DNA of 64,000 nucleotides from Syngnathus acus (GCF_901709675.1 NC_051094.1:8860501-8924500), one strand, 5' to 3'. Counted from the stretch's first letter, positions 35,541-52,965 are shown. A program made the numbers and translations. Notes: generated by a model not told the origin, from the sequence alone.

Positions 35541-36560
35541 GACAAGTCATCACTGAGCTGAAGCTACCGATGACTTTTCACGCGTAGTCGTCTGTTTCGA
35601 TTGCAATTTGTGGACCCCTCGTGCTTTTGGAAATCCTGCCTGCAAACAATAACAACGATGTGCTTGTGGCTGGACTGAAATTCCCAGCCGCTTAACGACG
35701 TAAATGTCATCCAACTCTCCCTGCATGGCGTCATCAAATTTAAGGCAGGCCGAAGTCCCTTTTGACTCGTATGCTCAGAAAAACTTAAACAAGATTTATT
35801 TTATGTTTATAGCAATTTGATTTATTCTTCAAATAATGGAATTGTGTGGCATCAGATGATCGCCATGGTTGCACAACAAGAGAGATTGAGTCATTTGGGT
35901 GGACTAAAGCGCCTGAATGGCTTTGGACTGCTCCCCTTTTGCTTAAAAAAATTCTACAACTTCACTACAGCATAAAGATTGCACAGCTTTTAATCATAAA
36001 AACAGACAATCAATGACTCCCCATGCAGATTATATAAACACTGCCATTGTTTTTTCATTCAAGTAATGTTTATGTTAAAAATCAGAATAGTACCCAGCCA
36101 GACATTGGGACTGAAACAGCAAATATTAAATTCCTCTAACAACTGTGGATGGGGAAGGCCAAGTACCAGCTGCTTTTTTTTTTCTTTTTTTTTTTTTTTT
36201 AACAATCCCATTCTAATCATATTTCCCATCTGTGAACCATGTGTTTTAGTTCATGCCACGCTTTTCACACTTTTCAAAAGAAATGTGAATGCAATGTGAA
36301 TCTACAAAAAGCACCTACTACATGAAATGAGATTCATTTAAATAAAAAGACTAACCAGAACTTTACCCAAATAACACTAACCCACCACAAGTATACGGAA
36401 GGAAATATACCACATTGATTTCATTACATTGCTCCATTGTGTCAAATCTTGTGTGGAGATCTTGCAGCCTTTCAATGTACTGATGCACTTTTGCTTAAAT
36501 AAATAACAGATATCACTTTTCTGTAATGTCAGGCTATTTATTAAGGCATTCCTAAATATA
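35541..36560 (+). other. tacc1 3' UTR and downstream interval
   Basis: Noncoding sequence after TGA 35538-35540, with a long T-rich run at 36174-36200. AATAAA occurs at 36341-36346, with another near 36500. The transcript most likely ends after one of these. No ORF of note. Confidence 0.55.
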
Positions 36561-36912
36561 CTAATACAGTTGGCACAGTCATGTGTTGTCAGTATGTACA
36601 ATACACCACAGCGTTGCCCTCCCAACCAGTGACGTTGCATTCTATTGGTCCATAGACGTTTGAATCTCAAGTTCGTCGCAACATTCACCTTTGAAAACCA
36701 TCACCCGGTCCACAAAAAGCTGAACTGTGTTGAAGCTTGTTCTGCTAAGTCAATTAGTGCAGTCTTTTGGCTGTGCAGCATAAATTGAGATTAGAGAGAT
36801 TAGACTGTAATGCTTCTTCGCCAATGTCCGAAGCGTCCAATTTGGACATCCCCCCCGTCGCTCTCGCTGCTTTGTCTCATCCATTCGCTCTCTGGACCCA
36901 TCGCCTGCTGCC

Positions 36913-37930
36913 ATGAAGGCTCCTTTTGTCCTGCTGCTGGTGCTCTCTCTGGCCACTCACAGTAAGTTTTCATCACATACTCCAATGTTCTTTAGTGGGC
37001 TTGCTAAGAGGTCAAATAAATTAACATTTGTCATTGGAAGTTTAGCTTTTGGATAATATCTTTTTATTGAACAACATGCCGTTTTGGGTGATGCCCCACA
37101 AATGCTCGATAGGGTTTAAATCTGTAAACATGCTCGACCAGTTTGTGATGATGTATCAAAGTGAGACTGCATGCTTAGTTTGAAATCAGGTGTTCTTCCC
37201 TGTTCTGTCTGTAAAGGCGGTGCCCTCAAATGCCACACATGTGCAGCATCCAGCGAGGATGACTGTAACAAACAAGGCTCCGCCTCCTGCCCGCAGTATG
37301 CTGATGCCTGCGCCACCATCACCGGACCCCGTCAGTACAATACACACATACACCTGAAAAGTTTCTGAGTTATGAATGTCGTACTTAACCATGGCATTTT
37401 TCTTGGCTGTATATGGATGTATGTTTTTTTTTTTGAGGGGCCCAATCAGATTTCAGCTTACATGTGCTGCCATGTCAGTCTAGTTTGGCCAGGAACTTCA
37501 GAATAAGTGTGCTGGCCTATGTTACTTACACTATTTTAGCAATTCGACTTTTTTTTTAACCAATTATATCTCAAATTTCATGAGGTAACTGAACAGTAGT
37601 AATCAACACCCATAAACACAGGAAATGTAATAATTGGGATCTGTGGTGAGTATGATGCATCTGCGTCCTACTTTAGAGAATCTTGAACTTTGTGCGACTT
37701 CTCTTACAGACACAGTGCTCAAGTCGTGCACCTACAAGGCTTTTTGTGACAAAGCTCACGGCAGCAACTCTGGAGCCAAGATGGAGTGTTGTTATGGCGA
37801 CAACTGTAACGGCCCGCACAGGAGCCACAGTCAAGGAGACCAGCACCATAGCGGCGCGGCAGCTCGAACTTGCAGCCCCGTCCTGCTGCTCAGTGTCGTG
37901 CTCCTGCGTCTAGCCGTTAGCTACGTGTAA
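36913..37930 (+). CDS. Ly6/uPAR-family GPI-anchored protein
   Basis: A small secreted or cell-surface protein with one Ly6/uPAR domain; the exact family member is not recognised. Exons 36913-36961, 37217-37330 and 37710-37930 give 127 residues, in the usual three-exon phase 1/phase 1 layout of Ly6 genes. Residues 1-17 form a signal peptide (MKAPFVLLLVLSLATHS). The mature part starts LKCHTCAASSEDDC and holds ten cysteines ending in CCYGDNCN, the CCxxxxCN signature that closes the three-finger fold. A His/Ser-rich spacer follows, then a hydrophobic C-terminus (VLLLSVVLLRLAVSYV) typical of a GPI-attachment signal. It lies alone between tacc1 and plekha2, with its own poly(A) signal at 38104-38109. 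Human has no Ly6 gene in the equivalent interval that I know of. Confidence 0.9.
37331..37709. other. Second intron of the Ly6-family gene
   Basis: 379 bases between the two mature-domain exons, T-rich near 37420-37437. Nothing coding seen. The donor at 37331 (GTCAGT) is chosen because it keeps phase 1 into CACACAGTG, reading HTVLKSC. Confidence 0.6.
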
Positions 37931-38103
37931 ACACTCTGACGCCACAGTTTATTGTATTCGCCTACAGTAATTCTCTTTTATTACATGATCCATCAGTTCA
38001 ACCCCCAGCTGTTTCTGCAGTGCCCCACTGAGATTTTTACAACCTCTTGAATGTTAGGATGAGCTGCTGCATTCCTCTGGTTAGGCATTTGAAGAGTGTG
38101 GTG

Positions 38104-38109
38104 AATAAA
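38104..38109 (+). promoter_or_regulatory. Poly(A) signal of the Ly6-family gene
   Basis: AATAAA 174 bases after the stop codon, inside GTGAATAAAAAAG. It is the first good signal. Confidence 0.65.
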
Positions 38110-38264
38110 AAAGTTATTTTTAATGACAGCCTTTCAAGCCTAGTTGGTTCATTGTTACCACCACAAGGTTGTTTTCACTCAGAGTTGTTGGGCTCTTTGG
38201 ATTTTAATTTTGAGCACACAATAAGATTATGTTGGATTTTTGTAATAGTCTACGACCCCTGCCT

Positions 38265-38422
38265 TTTGCTGTCGACCAGTTTAGGGTGTTCCCGCCACAG
38301 TGAGGATTGTCAGTTTGGAGAATGTATCAGACTTCGCATTAATAGTACCCAAGAAAAACATCTCATAAACCCAATTCCAAACCAGCTGCAGTCTTGAGTT
38401 GATAATGAATAAGTGGATGGTT
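38265..38422 (+). repeat. Decayed interspersed repeat copy
   Basis: GTCGACCAGTTTAGGGTGTT plus CCCGCC near the start and GAATAAGTGGATGG at the end match the 3' half of the fish repeat family found at 4553, 21217 and 21744. The central part is too diverged to align by eye. Confidence 0.45.
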
Positions 38423-39735
38423 TTTTTTCCCTCATAATATTGCTGTCATACTGTGTTTAGTACTTTAATTGTTTTTGTTTTGTATCAGCTTGTGTAAATA
38501 AACAATATAGTGACAACCATACTTTTCTACACATTTGACTACATAATGCATATTGTGACATTTACAGTTCAACTCCTGATGCAGAAAGGCCTGAGGACAG
38601 TGACATGGACAATCAAAGACATGCAGGAGAGACAATGAAAGGTTCTGTGGAAACTTGAAGGATGCAACATCCACTTGAAGTGACAGGATATGAAATCAGC
38701 GAGGTGGATCTGTGGCTCCAATCTAGTCATGACGTGCTGTCACTTCCTCTTAGCGGTGAGCTCTTTGCTAAAGATGAGCCTTAGTCCAACCCCGGCACGT
38801 AGCCCGCATCAGATGTGTACAAACGATCAAAGGTGTAATTCGAGAGTGTTTTGAAGAGCATTTTAACCTCATGACTCAATCTTTCATCATCCCATTGTGT
38901 GCTTAGGGATGAAACCTGAAACACACATTTCAAAGTATACAAGATGCAAATTTAATGTATTTTTGACGCAAGTTTCAAAAATGGTCTTTATATGTTTATT
39001 TATTTATCTTTCAAAGTGTCTTCATTTTTTGTATTTAAGTTTGAACTATGAAAGTTTACACAATACCGATTTTTTCCATGCATTATAATTTAGAACTTTA
39101 CCCTTAATTCATAAATGTCACTAAATAAATAATAATATTAATAATAATTTGCTAATTTATTCTTTAAAAGTTATGTGCTAGACAATCAAATCAGGGCCAA
39201 TTTAGAATCCGCACAAAAATCATGTAAAAAAATTTGCTTGCCTCTGCTGTTAAAAATTGTCGTGAAAATTAGTTGACCAGTGTAATTGGGCCAAAATGAA
39301 TTATTTACAACAAAATATTTTTCACCTTTTGTTTTTTGCCATCGACGTATAGTGACAAGCAAAACAAGCACATGCTCTTCCACTAGATGGCAGAAGCTTT
39401 GTACATATTTGTTTATCCATTTGTGATTTGTATTTAGTTGAGTGCTGGCAGATTTTTTTTTTTTTATTCCTAATGTATAATAAATGACTTGGCTGCAGGT
39501 TGGGAAACACTCGAGTGCGTTTGTGCTTGACCTACTTGGGGAGCGTCAACAAACGAGCATGCACATTGTGCAAACTTAGTCAACTTCCATCACAACTAAA
39601 ACTGCAGAATGCGGTTATACCGATTACATTATCCAGTGGAAATGCAGGGTCGAGGTTAAAGAACACACAATTTAGTCGAAATGTGTCTGCTAAGTTCCCC
39701 ATATTGAGGAGGGCAAAGGAGTAGGCGAGGAGGCG
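38423..39735. other. Intergenic between the Ly6 gene and plekha2
   Basis: AT-rich, including AATAATAATATTAATAATAAT near 39125. No gene, RNA or recognisable mobile element was seen. Confidence 0.5.
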
Positions 39736-40010
39736 GAGGAGGAGGAGGCGGGGGATCACATCCGGGGCTGGTTTTATTCTAATAACGAACCTCCAACCCG
39801 GAAAAAGTGCTAAGAAGCAGACTTTTCTGTTATCGATCACACTGACAAATAAGCAGGGCGGGCAGGGGTCCTCTGGTGCACGCTGGACCTCCAAAAAGTT
39901 GTTTTTAAAACTTGTTGGCTTCCGACATGTAGGTCTACTGGTGTCGTCGCAAGTGTGCTTCGTAGCGGTCCTGGGAGCTGGTTGTGTTGGGGCAAGAGTC
40001 TGCGAGGCGG
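39720..40010 (+). promoter_or_regulatory. plekha2 promoter and noncoding first exon
   Basis: A locally GC-rich block (GGCGGAGGAGGAGGAGGCGG near 39735) ends in a strong donor, TGCGAGGCGG followed by GTAAGTCC at 40011. The next plausible acceptor in the gene is CATCCAG just before the start-codon exon at 42738. Together these fit a CpG-type promoter and 5' UTR exon. The transcription start itself is not visible. Confidence 0.55.
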
Positions 40011-40162
40011 GTAAGTCCATACAGTGGAACGAATACATTGGCATTACTAGTCCGAGTGTTTGCGCACATGGATGCGTGCGTGTGTGCGTTTAGCATTGGT
40101 CGACACGAGCATGTCAGGTGTCGCTGAATACAGTCTGCGTACTGGCGTTCAAAGTTGTAATC

Positions 40163-40236
40163 ATCATCATTACCACAAGTGCCACCACCACCACCATCAT
40201 CATCATTATCATTATGATTATCATGATCATCATCGT
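40163..40236 (+). repeat. Compound (CAT)/(CAC)/(ATT) trinucleotide repeat
   Basis: Imperfect run of CAT, CAC and ATT/ATG triplets in the first plekha2 intron. It produces spurious His-, Ile- or Thr-rich ORFs in several frames, none credible. Confidence 0.85.
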
Positions 40237-40615
40237 CACGTTGTGCATGCATGCGCCAACTCAACTTGTAGTTCCTGTTAGCACGCCGCACGTTTATTGC
40301 AACTTCAGTGGCAACTCATGCCAATGTTCATGGGAAATCAAGTTGGCACGTCGATTGACGCTATGGATAAAGCATTTTGGACTATTTTAAAGTTGCAGCT
40401 ACATTGGAACAATTTGGAGAAAGGCCCTTTTCTGTCCCAAGTGCCCCAGTGCACACAGCAAGGTCACAAAGCAATGATTGGATGAAGGAACTCCAGTGCT
40501 CTGGCCTATCATTGAATTGAAATTTTCAAAATGTATTATGCACCCCTCATCAATGTATTCACCACTTTATGATTAATATTGCATTTGTTGAGTATGGATT
40601 AAGCAGGGAAATTCA

Positions 40616-40732
40616 CCCGTTTTTGTTACTTGCTGTCAACTGCCAATGACATCACAGTGCCTAAGGGCTCAGGGAATAAAAATTGGTTCACCTGTTTTCT
40701 GAGTTTGGTCAAGTGCTATTCGCAAACTGATG
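40616..40732 (+). repeat. Foldback-type repeat copy A
   Basis: The block CACCCGTTTTTGTTACTTGC, then GTCAACTG, ATGACATCACAGTGCC and TAAGGGCTCAG, is followed by TTGGTTCACCTGTTTTCTGA and GTTTGGTCAAGTGCTATTCG. The same arm recurs at 42009-42140, where the second block is inverted. This is what an element with inverted terminal arms would leave in its two orientations. Lies in the first plekha2 intron. Confidence 0.65.
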
Positions 40733-42008
40733 CCAACCAACTGTTTCGGGGAATTGCCGTTTCACTCAAATATGACTTCTTTTCGCGTAACAACTTGTAA
40801 TTCTTAATTTACTAAACGTTACCTGAAACAAAGCATTTCAGTTACGTGGTGTCTTAGTATGAAATCTAGGGGGCGCTATTCAAAAGGTGTAACTACAGTA
40901 GATGAGCGATGAAGAAAAGTTGGTTGGCGAGATTCCACTGTACATACAGGGTGGTCTGTTCCCTCTTTGTATTTTGGGGTGGATGCGGCCTTTCAATTGG
41001 GACACAGACCCTCTCGTTTCACACCAATGACCTTTGACCTCTCAAATATTCTTATGAGGCGGACAAACATTCCCAGACCCCTGCCAAAATCTTGTCAGAA
41101 GAGTAGAGCAAAAACAAGATAGAGGAAAATGTTACCTTTAGCTGATAAATGCGCTAATCAATTAAGCCTCAATGAAGTGCGAATAGTTTGCATTTTTCAC
41201 GACAAGATTTGAGTTGCATTTTAGCGTGTCTCTGTTTTCATTGCATCACCTTTGGGCCTTCCTGATTTTCTTTTTATTAGTCTCAGACTTTGATGAGGTC
41301 ACATGTGCTTCCAGTCAGTAGACTCACTAAATCTAAGGAGAGGTTGAACAAGTCCTTAAATAAAACAGATGTTTGTGGCTATTATCACTGTTTAGATGAA
41401 ATATATGTGTCATTCCCCGCATTGACCAAAAATGCCACAACTTCTTCCCTGTTCCTCCCCTTAATGGTTGAACCAGATGTTTTATGATCCTAGAATCTTG
41501 TGTGTATTTATGTTTCATGTGTGCCAATGTCCTTGTGTGTCTGACTCCTGCATTGCCATTTTCCTTTTTGGGCTGTTTTTCTGTCCCAGGCTTTGAATAT
41601 TTTGAGTGTCATTTGAGAAACATTGAAGGAGCATATTCATGAAGCTATTTGTGGAAATGTTGATAGTTGGTGTCTTCTAACCAGATTGAAAGCAAGACTA
41701 TTCCTTTGGCGCGTCATTTATTCCTGATTGTGTATCTCATGTACTAATTGGCCATAACATAAGGTACATTTGGTTTAACAATTTAATTAAATGGGATACA
41801 AGCTAGTCTTAACAAATAAAATAATGCTCAGTTTGATATTGTAAGATGTTTTGTCTCGCATGACATGGAGTTGGACTATTTTGTCCTTCTCTTTTATTAC
41901 AATCAATTTTTGCACAAATGAATTGTATTTTCATACAAGTCATTTTTTTTTCTTGATTTTCTGATTCATAATTTGTTTCATGAAATGTGAATGCTTTAGT
42001 AAAAGCCA
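40733..42008. other. plekha2 intron 1, unassigned part
   Basis: About 1.3 kb of AT-rich intron. Short ORFs only; no gene or recognised repeat. Confidence 0.5.
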
Positions 42009-42140
42009 CCCGTTTTTATCCATGTCAGGGGGGTGGACATTTTGCCACTTGCTGTCGACTGAAAACGACAAAACAGTGCCTTAGGGCTCAGCTTGCGAAT
42101 GTCACATGACCAAACCCAGAAAACAGATGAGCCAAATGCA
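42009..42140 (-). repeat. Foldback-type repeat copy B
   Basis: The arm CACCCGTTTTTATCC ... ACTTGCTGTCGACTGAAAAC ... CAGTGCCTTAGGGCTCAG is shared with 40616-40732. Here it is followed by GCGAATGTCACATGACCAAA and CCCAGAAAACAGATGAGCC, the reverse complement of the second block of copy A. So the two copies lie in opposite orientations. Confidence 0.65.
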
Positions 42141-42712
42141 ATATTAATCAGAATAACATGTTCAAAGCAGTTGGGGGCACATAGAATTTTTTGTACCTAT
42201 TTTGTTTGTGACTTGAGTTTCTCTTTAGAGAGGATGACAACATTAGTAAGGAATGAACTCATTTGACTCAGTCCTAAAAACTGTATTTGTGTGTTGGTTG
42301 CGTGAGTGAGCACATGACGTTGGCTGGATGCTATTGTGCTATTAAATATCTTCAGCATACCAACATCTGGAGATGAATAACTCGCTGATTCACATGCATA
42401 GCATGGTCCTAATGAATACATTTTAGCATCTATGCGCACCCACCCATGCCACCACCACCACCATCAGCGCCAGCCTGGTGTCTAGCCAGTGGAAATGTGT
42501 GCAGATCTGGAGTGCACGCTGTAATTTTTGGCTTTGGTGGAGGGCCTCAGCTTCGCTCAGCCTCAAGCACGTCACATGAAAAACTGCTGAGTGGGAGATG
42601 CTCGCTGTCTCGCTTCCTGTGTGTGCATGTGTGTGTGAGCTAGAAACCGAGGCCTACTTTTATTATAAATGCATCTCCCTCGAGTCTTCTTCTTTACACG
42701 CATCTCGATTGA

Positions 42713-47960
<5,248 letters not shown>

Positions 47961-48870
47961 GTTCTGTGGGTTCTATGTGGTTCTTGTTTGTCTATTTGAC
48001 TGGTCATTGTGGTATATCCCCTTACTAACAAGGTGACCCTGTGTCAATGTTATGACTAGCAACGAGGGCCCCCAGCTAGTCATCTCAATGTGTTGCAGAT
48101 GATCTGGGAGCCAAGAGGAACAGTAGCGCTGAATTGTTAGAGGGCTGTTTAAAAAAAAAAAAAAAAAGGATTCTGTTGTTGGTTTGTGCAACTTCCTCAA
48201 AAACTTGAACTTTGATTGTTGGACTGCAGGGCTACAAATGGCACATGCATTTAACCATTTGCACTTGTCTTCAATTTGACCTTCGGGGCAGAAAAAAAAA
48301 AAAAAATGCTAGATGTTGTCAGCATGTACTGTATATTTTAGTAGTTCATAGGCCTCCTCTTTTAGCATTCTTTCCGTGATAGACGTGTGACGCAGCGATT
48401 GTCGGCATTCGACAAGCATTTCCTGACCACAAACGAGACAAGTGAAAGTGTTCAGTCAACTTCAATCTTAAGAAAACAAAGTTCACACAACAGTGTAGAT
48501 TGAAACATCAGCCATTGCTAAGCAGGAAGTGGTGATGCCGTAATAAATAATACAGCCGCTCCATATGGTACTTGATGAAGAATACATAATATAGATGAGC
48601 TGTTCAGAGGTTTCTAAATGTGACCCACCCCCTTCCCTGCAGCATTGTGGGGGTGTAAATGCTGCCGTTTCTTTTAATTTATTAGCAATTTTGCACTTCT
48701 TTGTTTTTTTTAAACCTTTTTATATGCTTAACCACTTTCAAAACTTCCTCGAAGATGTCTCAAATAGTTTGTTGTAACACCTGAGGCTTCAACTCGTGCT
48801 TGAATGCTTTGCTCACTCGTTTGTCTGCACATGTTGGTTTTCCTTCTTTTATAATAAATATTTTATATTT
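47961..48870 (+). other. plekha2 3' UTR
   Basis: Noncoding sequence after TAG at 47958-47960, with poly-A runs at 48150-48167 and 48292-48306. The best poly(A) signal is AATAAA at 48853-48858, which is followed by a T-rich stretch. Confidence 0.65.
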
Positions 48871-51800
48871 GTCTTATAACGTACAGTGCTGTACTTTACA
48901 CATTCGTTTTATGAGCCCTAGCTGGAGGCACGTCCATGCAGTACATCACTTTGTCCAATAGGTGTCATCTTTTGTCTTTTGGGCTCCAAGTGTAATTTTT
49001 TTTGCTGATTTAGTAGGCAAAATGGAACAAAAACAAAACAAATAACGACCCTCCCGGTGGCGACAACTAAAATCTCGTCGAATATTTGGTGGGATCTTGA
49101 GGCCTTCCCTTATTACTCTAGCAGTGTTATAAATAAGCTTTTTATTAATTTTTTTGGGTTTAAAAAAAATGAGTTACTTTTGCTATTGGGCACCATGGGA
49201 CTCTTTCTATGTTCCGACTGTTTTGGTATCTACCGTAAGGCCAGACATTCTTAGTTAGCACTTGAAGTTTTTGTTTTTTTCTTTCTCAGGGCCATCATGC
49301 CTCGAGGCCAACTCGTTTGCACTTTCACCCCCGTCGTGTCAGACATGCACATGCTGATGACACAAAGACAACCATGCGCGTGGGTCCAGTTAAGGCCAAA
49401 CACTTGTGATAAGTGAAATGTTTCACACGTCCAGTGCAGCGGGCCATTAGGTAAAGCGCCTAAAACCATGTCCTGACCTCTGACCATGTGCTCGTCAGCG
49501 GACGCGAGGGCTTCTGAACGTTAAATGTCTCAAAAGAACAGTTTAAATCGTGTTGGCTAATGCCCCGAGTGCCTGTAAAATGTCAGCTGGCTGTGTTCAA
49601 ATGACTTTTCAGTCTGGTAAAGACAGACCTCCCTAAGGTTAGTTTGAGTGAAATCTAGGCAGAAAGACGGATGATGGGAATTGGACTGTTCAAGTTTGTT
49701 CCAACAGGATGCGATAGTCATTATTTGGACATTTAACTTTCTCTCGTTTCTTCTAAAAAATGTACAGTATGAGAAATGAGCCCCTCAGCCGTTGAGGTTG
49801 AATTGCTTGTTTTTGCATTCACACAATGTAAAGGTCACTTGGCACTTCACCTTAACGCATTTGAGTGACAGCATGTCTTAAGGCAGCCAGACACTCTGCA
49901 TCCCCAAATGTTAATGTTCCCACTTGAATAAGCAGCACCAGGCTGCCTTCACTGGGACTTTTTATCGTTGTTAAATATTACTCCAACGTAAACTGTCTCA
50001 CTTGAGCACAAGTTGCTTTACTACTTGTACATGAGAATGCATGGACCATCTGAAGTGTTTGATGAAGTCATGCTGCTTTTGGCTTGTTTCTTTTTTTACT
50101 TTGTAACTTATGTTCTTTTCTTTTTGCCAATTCTGCTTGAGTTCCTGTTTACAAAGGAATAGCCACAAGAGGGCGCTAAAAGACTCCACATGGGAACAAT
50201 GTCCACTGGAGCGTCAATAGTCATCTTCAGAATAAATGGAAGATAATACCATCCGTCAGTAGCAAACGAATGAAACACAACTTTTTTCCACAATTATATG
50301 TCACCATAGTTTTTTTTACAATTTAATGTGCATAAATATGCAGATTTTTAGACTAAATTGAAGCTCTGAAACAAACAAAAGTTTGTGGTTAATAATTGAG
50401 CTTCTTTCTGTTTTCTGAAGTAACTGCATACACATTTCTTGACCATATGTACTTTTTTAAAGGCTGAAAAATAAGCTATACCCGGTTACCGCACAAAAAG
50501 TTAGACATTGATGTTCATGCATGATCAATATAGATGACACCAGTTTGATGAATGTAAACTAGATTTCTAGACCAAAATAATTTCGAAAGGCCCTCATCAG
50601 ATTCATCAGTCATCATGAGAATGTAGCGGAATATTGAAACTGAAATCTTATTATAGTGGCAAAACATTTCTTTCATTTTACACCATAGTATTTTTTCTGT
50701 GGATGTGGGTTCTCCTAACATGTACAACAGCAATAAAGTCATATTAATGAGGACCAGGTTTTCTTTCAGCTGGACGCATGTCCTGCCTGGAGCTCTGCCC
50801 CCCCGCCCCCCACAAATCTGCGCTTTTCCCACTTGAGACCACCTCACCGACTGGATGCAGGCAGGCAGGGAGGGGCGATGGAATGTATTTGGCCCTGTGT
50901 GATGTGATTGTTTGCAGAGAAATGGGTTGACCTCGCCCTCTGATGCCACACACAAATGCGAGTTGTGGCCGAGCTCAAGGTGTGCGAGACGGACCTGCTG
51001 AGTGCAGGAGGTCTGGGACCCCTTCACCACTTCCTCCAGACGGAGAACAGAGGATCCAGTCATCTGAAGCCCGGATGGGACAATAATAATAAGCAGTCCA
51101 GCCGCCAGCACCACCTCATTTAAGGTATTCTTGAAACCTTCTCCTCTCACTTTTCATCGTGCCTCACAGGCCAGGCCAAACAGCTGCAGTCTCAATAGGG
51201 AGAACCCTGTATTAAAAAATAAATTAGTCTAGATGAAGTCAGTTACAACTTGTACAGTTATTATTTGTATTCAATGTGAGTGCCACATTAGTTTATAGAA
51301 AGGTAACAAATATTTTATTTTGAGGGATTTATTTGCGTGGGATGGGAGGTGGCGTTTACAGTGCATATATTTACTGTATTGTTTACATAAGACCGTGAAA
51401 TCCATGTGGAGCAGAAAGAAATGTCGAAGCCATGAAAAGTATATTTGACTCCTTGCGTTGATAGGAAAATTAAGCTTTGTGCGTTCTATTGTATTTTTCT
51501 GATTATTTCGACATGCCTAATTTTTTGCAGGTACATTTTACATCGCAATTCGCACTTGACCGTCACAACATCCTTTAAAAATGCGTATATGCTTCCCCCC
51601 TTTTTAATCTCAATTTGCTACATGGCCACATTTTTGATGAATGATGAACACCTCACACAAAATCATTCGTTGTGTGGAGAACATATACGCACAATTATTG
51701 GGCACGTATTATTTCAATCAATAATTGATAATGGCAAAAGTGGAGTATATAACTTAAATTAGGTCTTAAATTAGGTCTGTTCTGAGTGTGGTTTTTGTTA

Positions 51801-52290
51801 AGTGAAGCGTTTGGTCATTTGGAATTTTATGGTGATGTTTTTTGACCTACATTTAGCAAATGCAAATCACTATTAAAAAGTTTACGTCTAATTATATTTC
51901 ACAAATTTACAATCTTAGACAAGCTACATCTGTTTGAAAATAATAATAGATAAAAATTATTGTAGTACGTATATTGTATTGTCTACTCTTATTAGACAAC
52001 AAGTTTGACACTGTGGTAAAAAAACGTTTTCAAAACTACAACCGCCGAAATTATAAATAATAAATTCCTGTATGCTTCAAATTATGTGACCCCCAGTTCC
52101 AATGAATGTCAACAAAAGATCATATCGTGCCCATTCAATATCTGACGATGCGTAAATGTCTCAGTCGCAAAAGACAGTACAGACGTAAGAACCTCCCGCT
52201 GACCCCTTCATGTTTGCTCCCGGTGATGAGGTTTTCCGGTAATCCGGTCACTGTGATGATCCTCGTGAATCTACGACGAGATTAAACATG
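48871..52290. other. Intergenic plekha2-tbx5, containing an unexplained ORF pair
   Basis: About 3.4 kb. Most is AT-rich without recognised features. Between about 50780 and 51170 the composition turns GC-rich and complex. Here the minus strand is open for about 180 codons from an ATG near 51063, and the plus strand has a 55-codon ORF at 50956-51123 starting MRVVAELKVCETDLLSAGG. Neither resembles a family I know. See findings. Confidence 0.5.
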
Positions 52291-52299
52291 ATTGTTGTG

Positions 52300-52330
52300 T
52301 GACGTCGCAACTAGCGTTGTAATGACGTCA
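52300..52330. promoter_or_regulatory. Paired CRE-like sites upstream of tbx5
   Basis: TGACGTCG at 52300-52307 and a perfect palindromic TGACGTCA at 52323-52330 are spaced 23 bases apart, about two helical turns. They lie roughly 300 bases upstream of the likely tbx5 first exon. Binding by CREB/ATF factors is an inference from the consensus only. Confidence 0.45.
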
Positions 52331-52559
52331 CAGACTGGGTTCGCTTTTTTAAAATCATGCAATTATTATTTGGCATTATGCTTGGACAACAATTATGTTT
52401 TTTTTTTTAACCTTTGGATACACGTCAAATTACACGTCCGTGCTCGAAACGTCAGTTCAACTAAATGTATATTGAATAATTGTATTTAAAAAAAAAAAAA
52501 AAAAAAGAAGCAACGAGGGGGCGCCCATGTAGTGGCAACTCGCACGGCACTGGCCAATA

Positions 52560-52965
52560 GGAGCAAAGGAGAGCCACGAGGGGGTGGTGCTGTTTGTCTG
52601 AACCGGACTTGACTCCATTTGAGATGAAGGATGTGATGAGCGGGGTCCAGATCGGGGCCGGCACCGAGTCGGTGAGGGCAAGCTCGAGAGGAGCGACACT
52701 TATAGGGACCACCAATTAAAGCTGCAATGATCTGATTGAGCTACGGAAGGCAGCAGCTGCGTGCCCGCAGACACTCAAACCAGAACCGATGTTATTCCAA
52801 ATTTGTGGATGGATTATATTGACTTTTTAACATCTCGCTGAAACACGTGGACCGTTTCGATTCAGATATTCAAGTGGGGAATTAAAACAAGTTCTATACT
52901 GAAGAGAGGTGATGGTGGAGGGAGAAGGATGATGATCGTGGTTATTGCGGGGTGGACTGCTTGAG
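52560..52965 (+). promoter_or_regulatory. tbx5 promoter-proximal region and noncoding first exon
   Basis: GC-rich block after a poly-A run at 52487-52506. It ends with the donor CTGCTTGAG followed by GTAGGT at 52966. The next acceptor, TGTGTAG at about 53627, precedes the start codon at 53635. The 5' limit of the exon cannot be read. Confidence 0.5.

Noticed and set aside
39580-40044. 154-codon minus-strand ORF opposite the plekha2 first exon
   Set aside because: Lies over a GC-rich promoter block, has no family resemblance or splice logic, and similar stop-poor stretches are expected there.
40118-40390. His- or Ile-rich ORFs
   Set aside because: Direct product of the CAT/CAC/ATT triplet repeat, not a protein.
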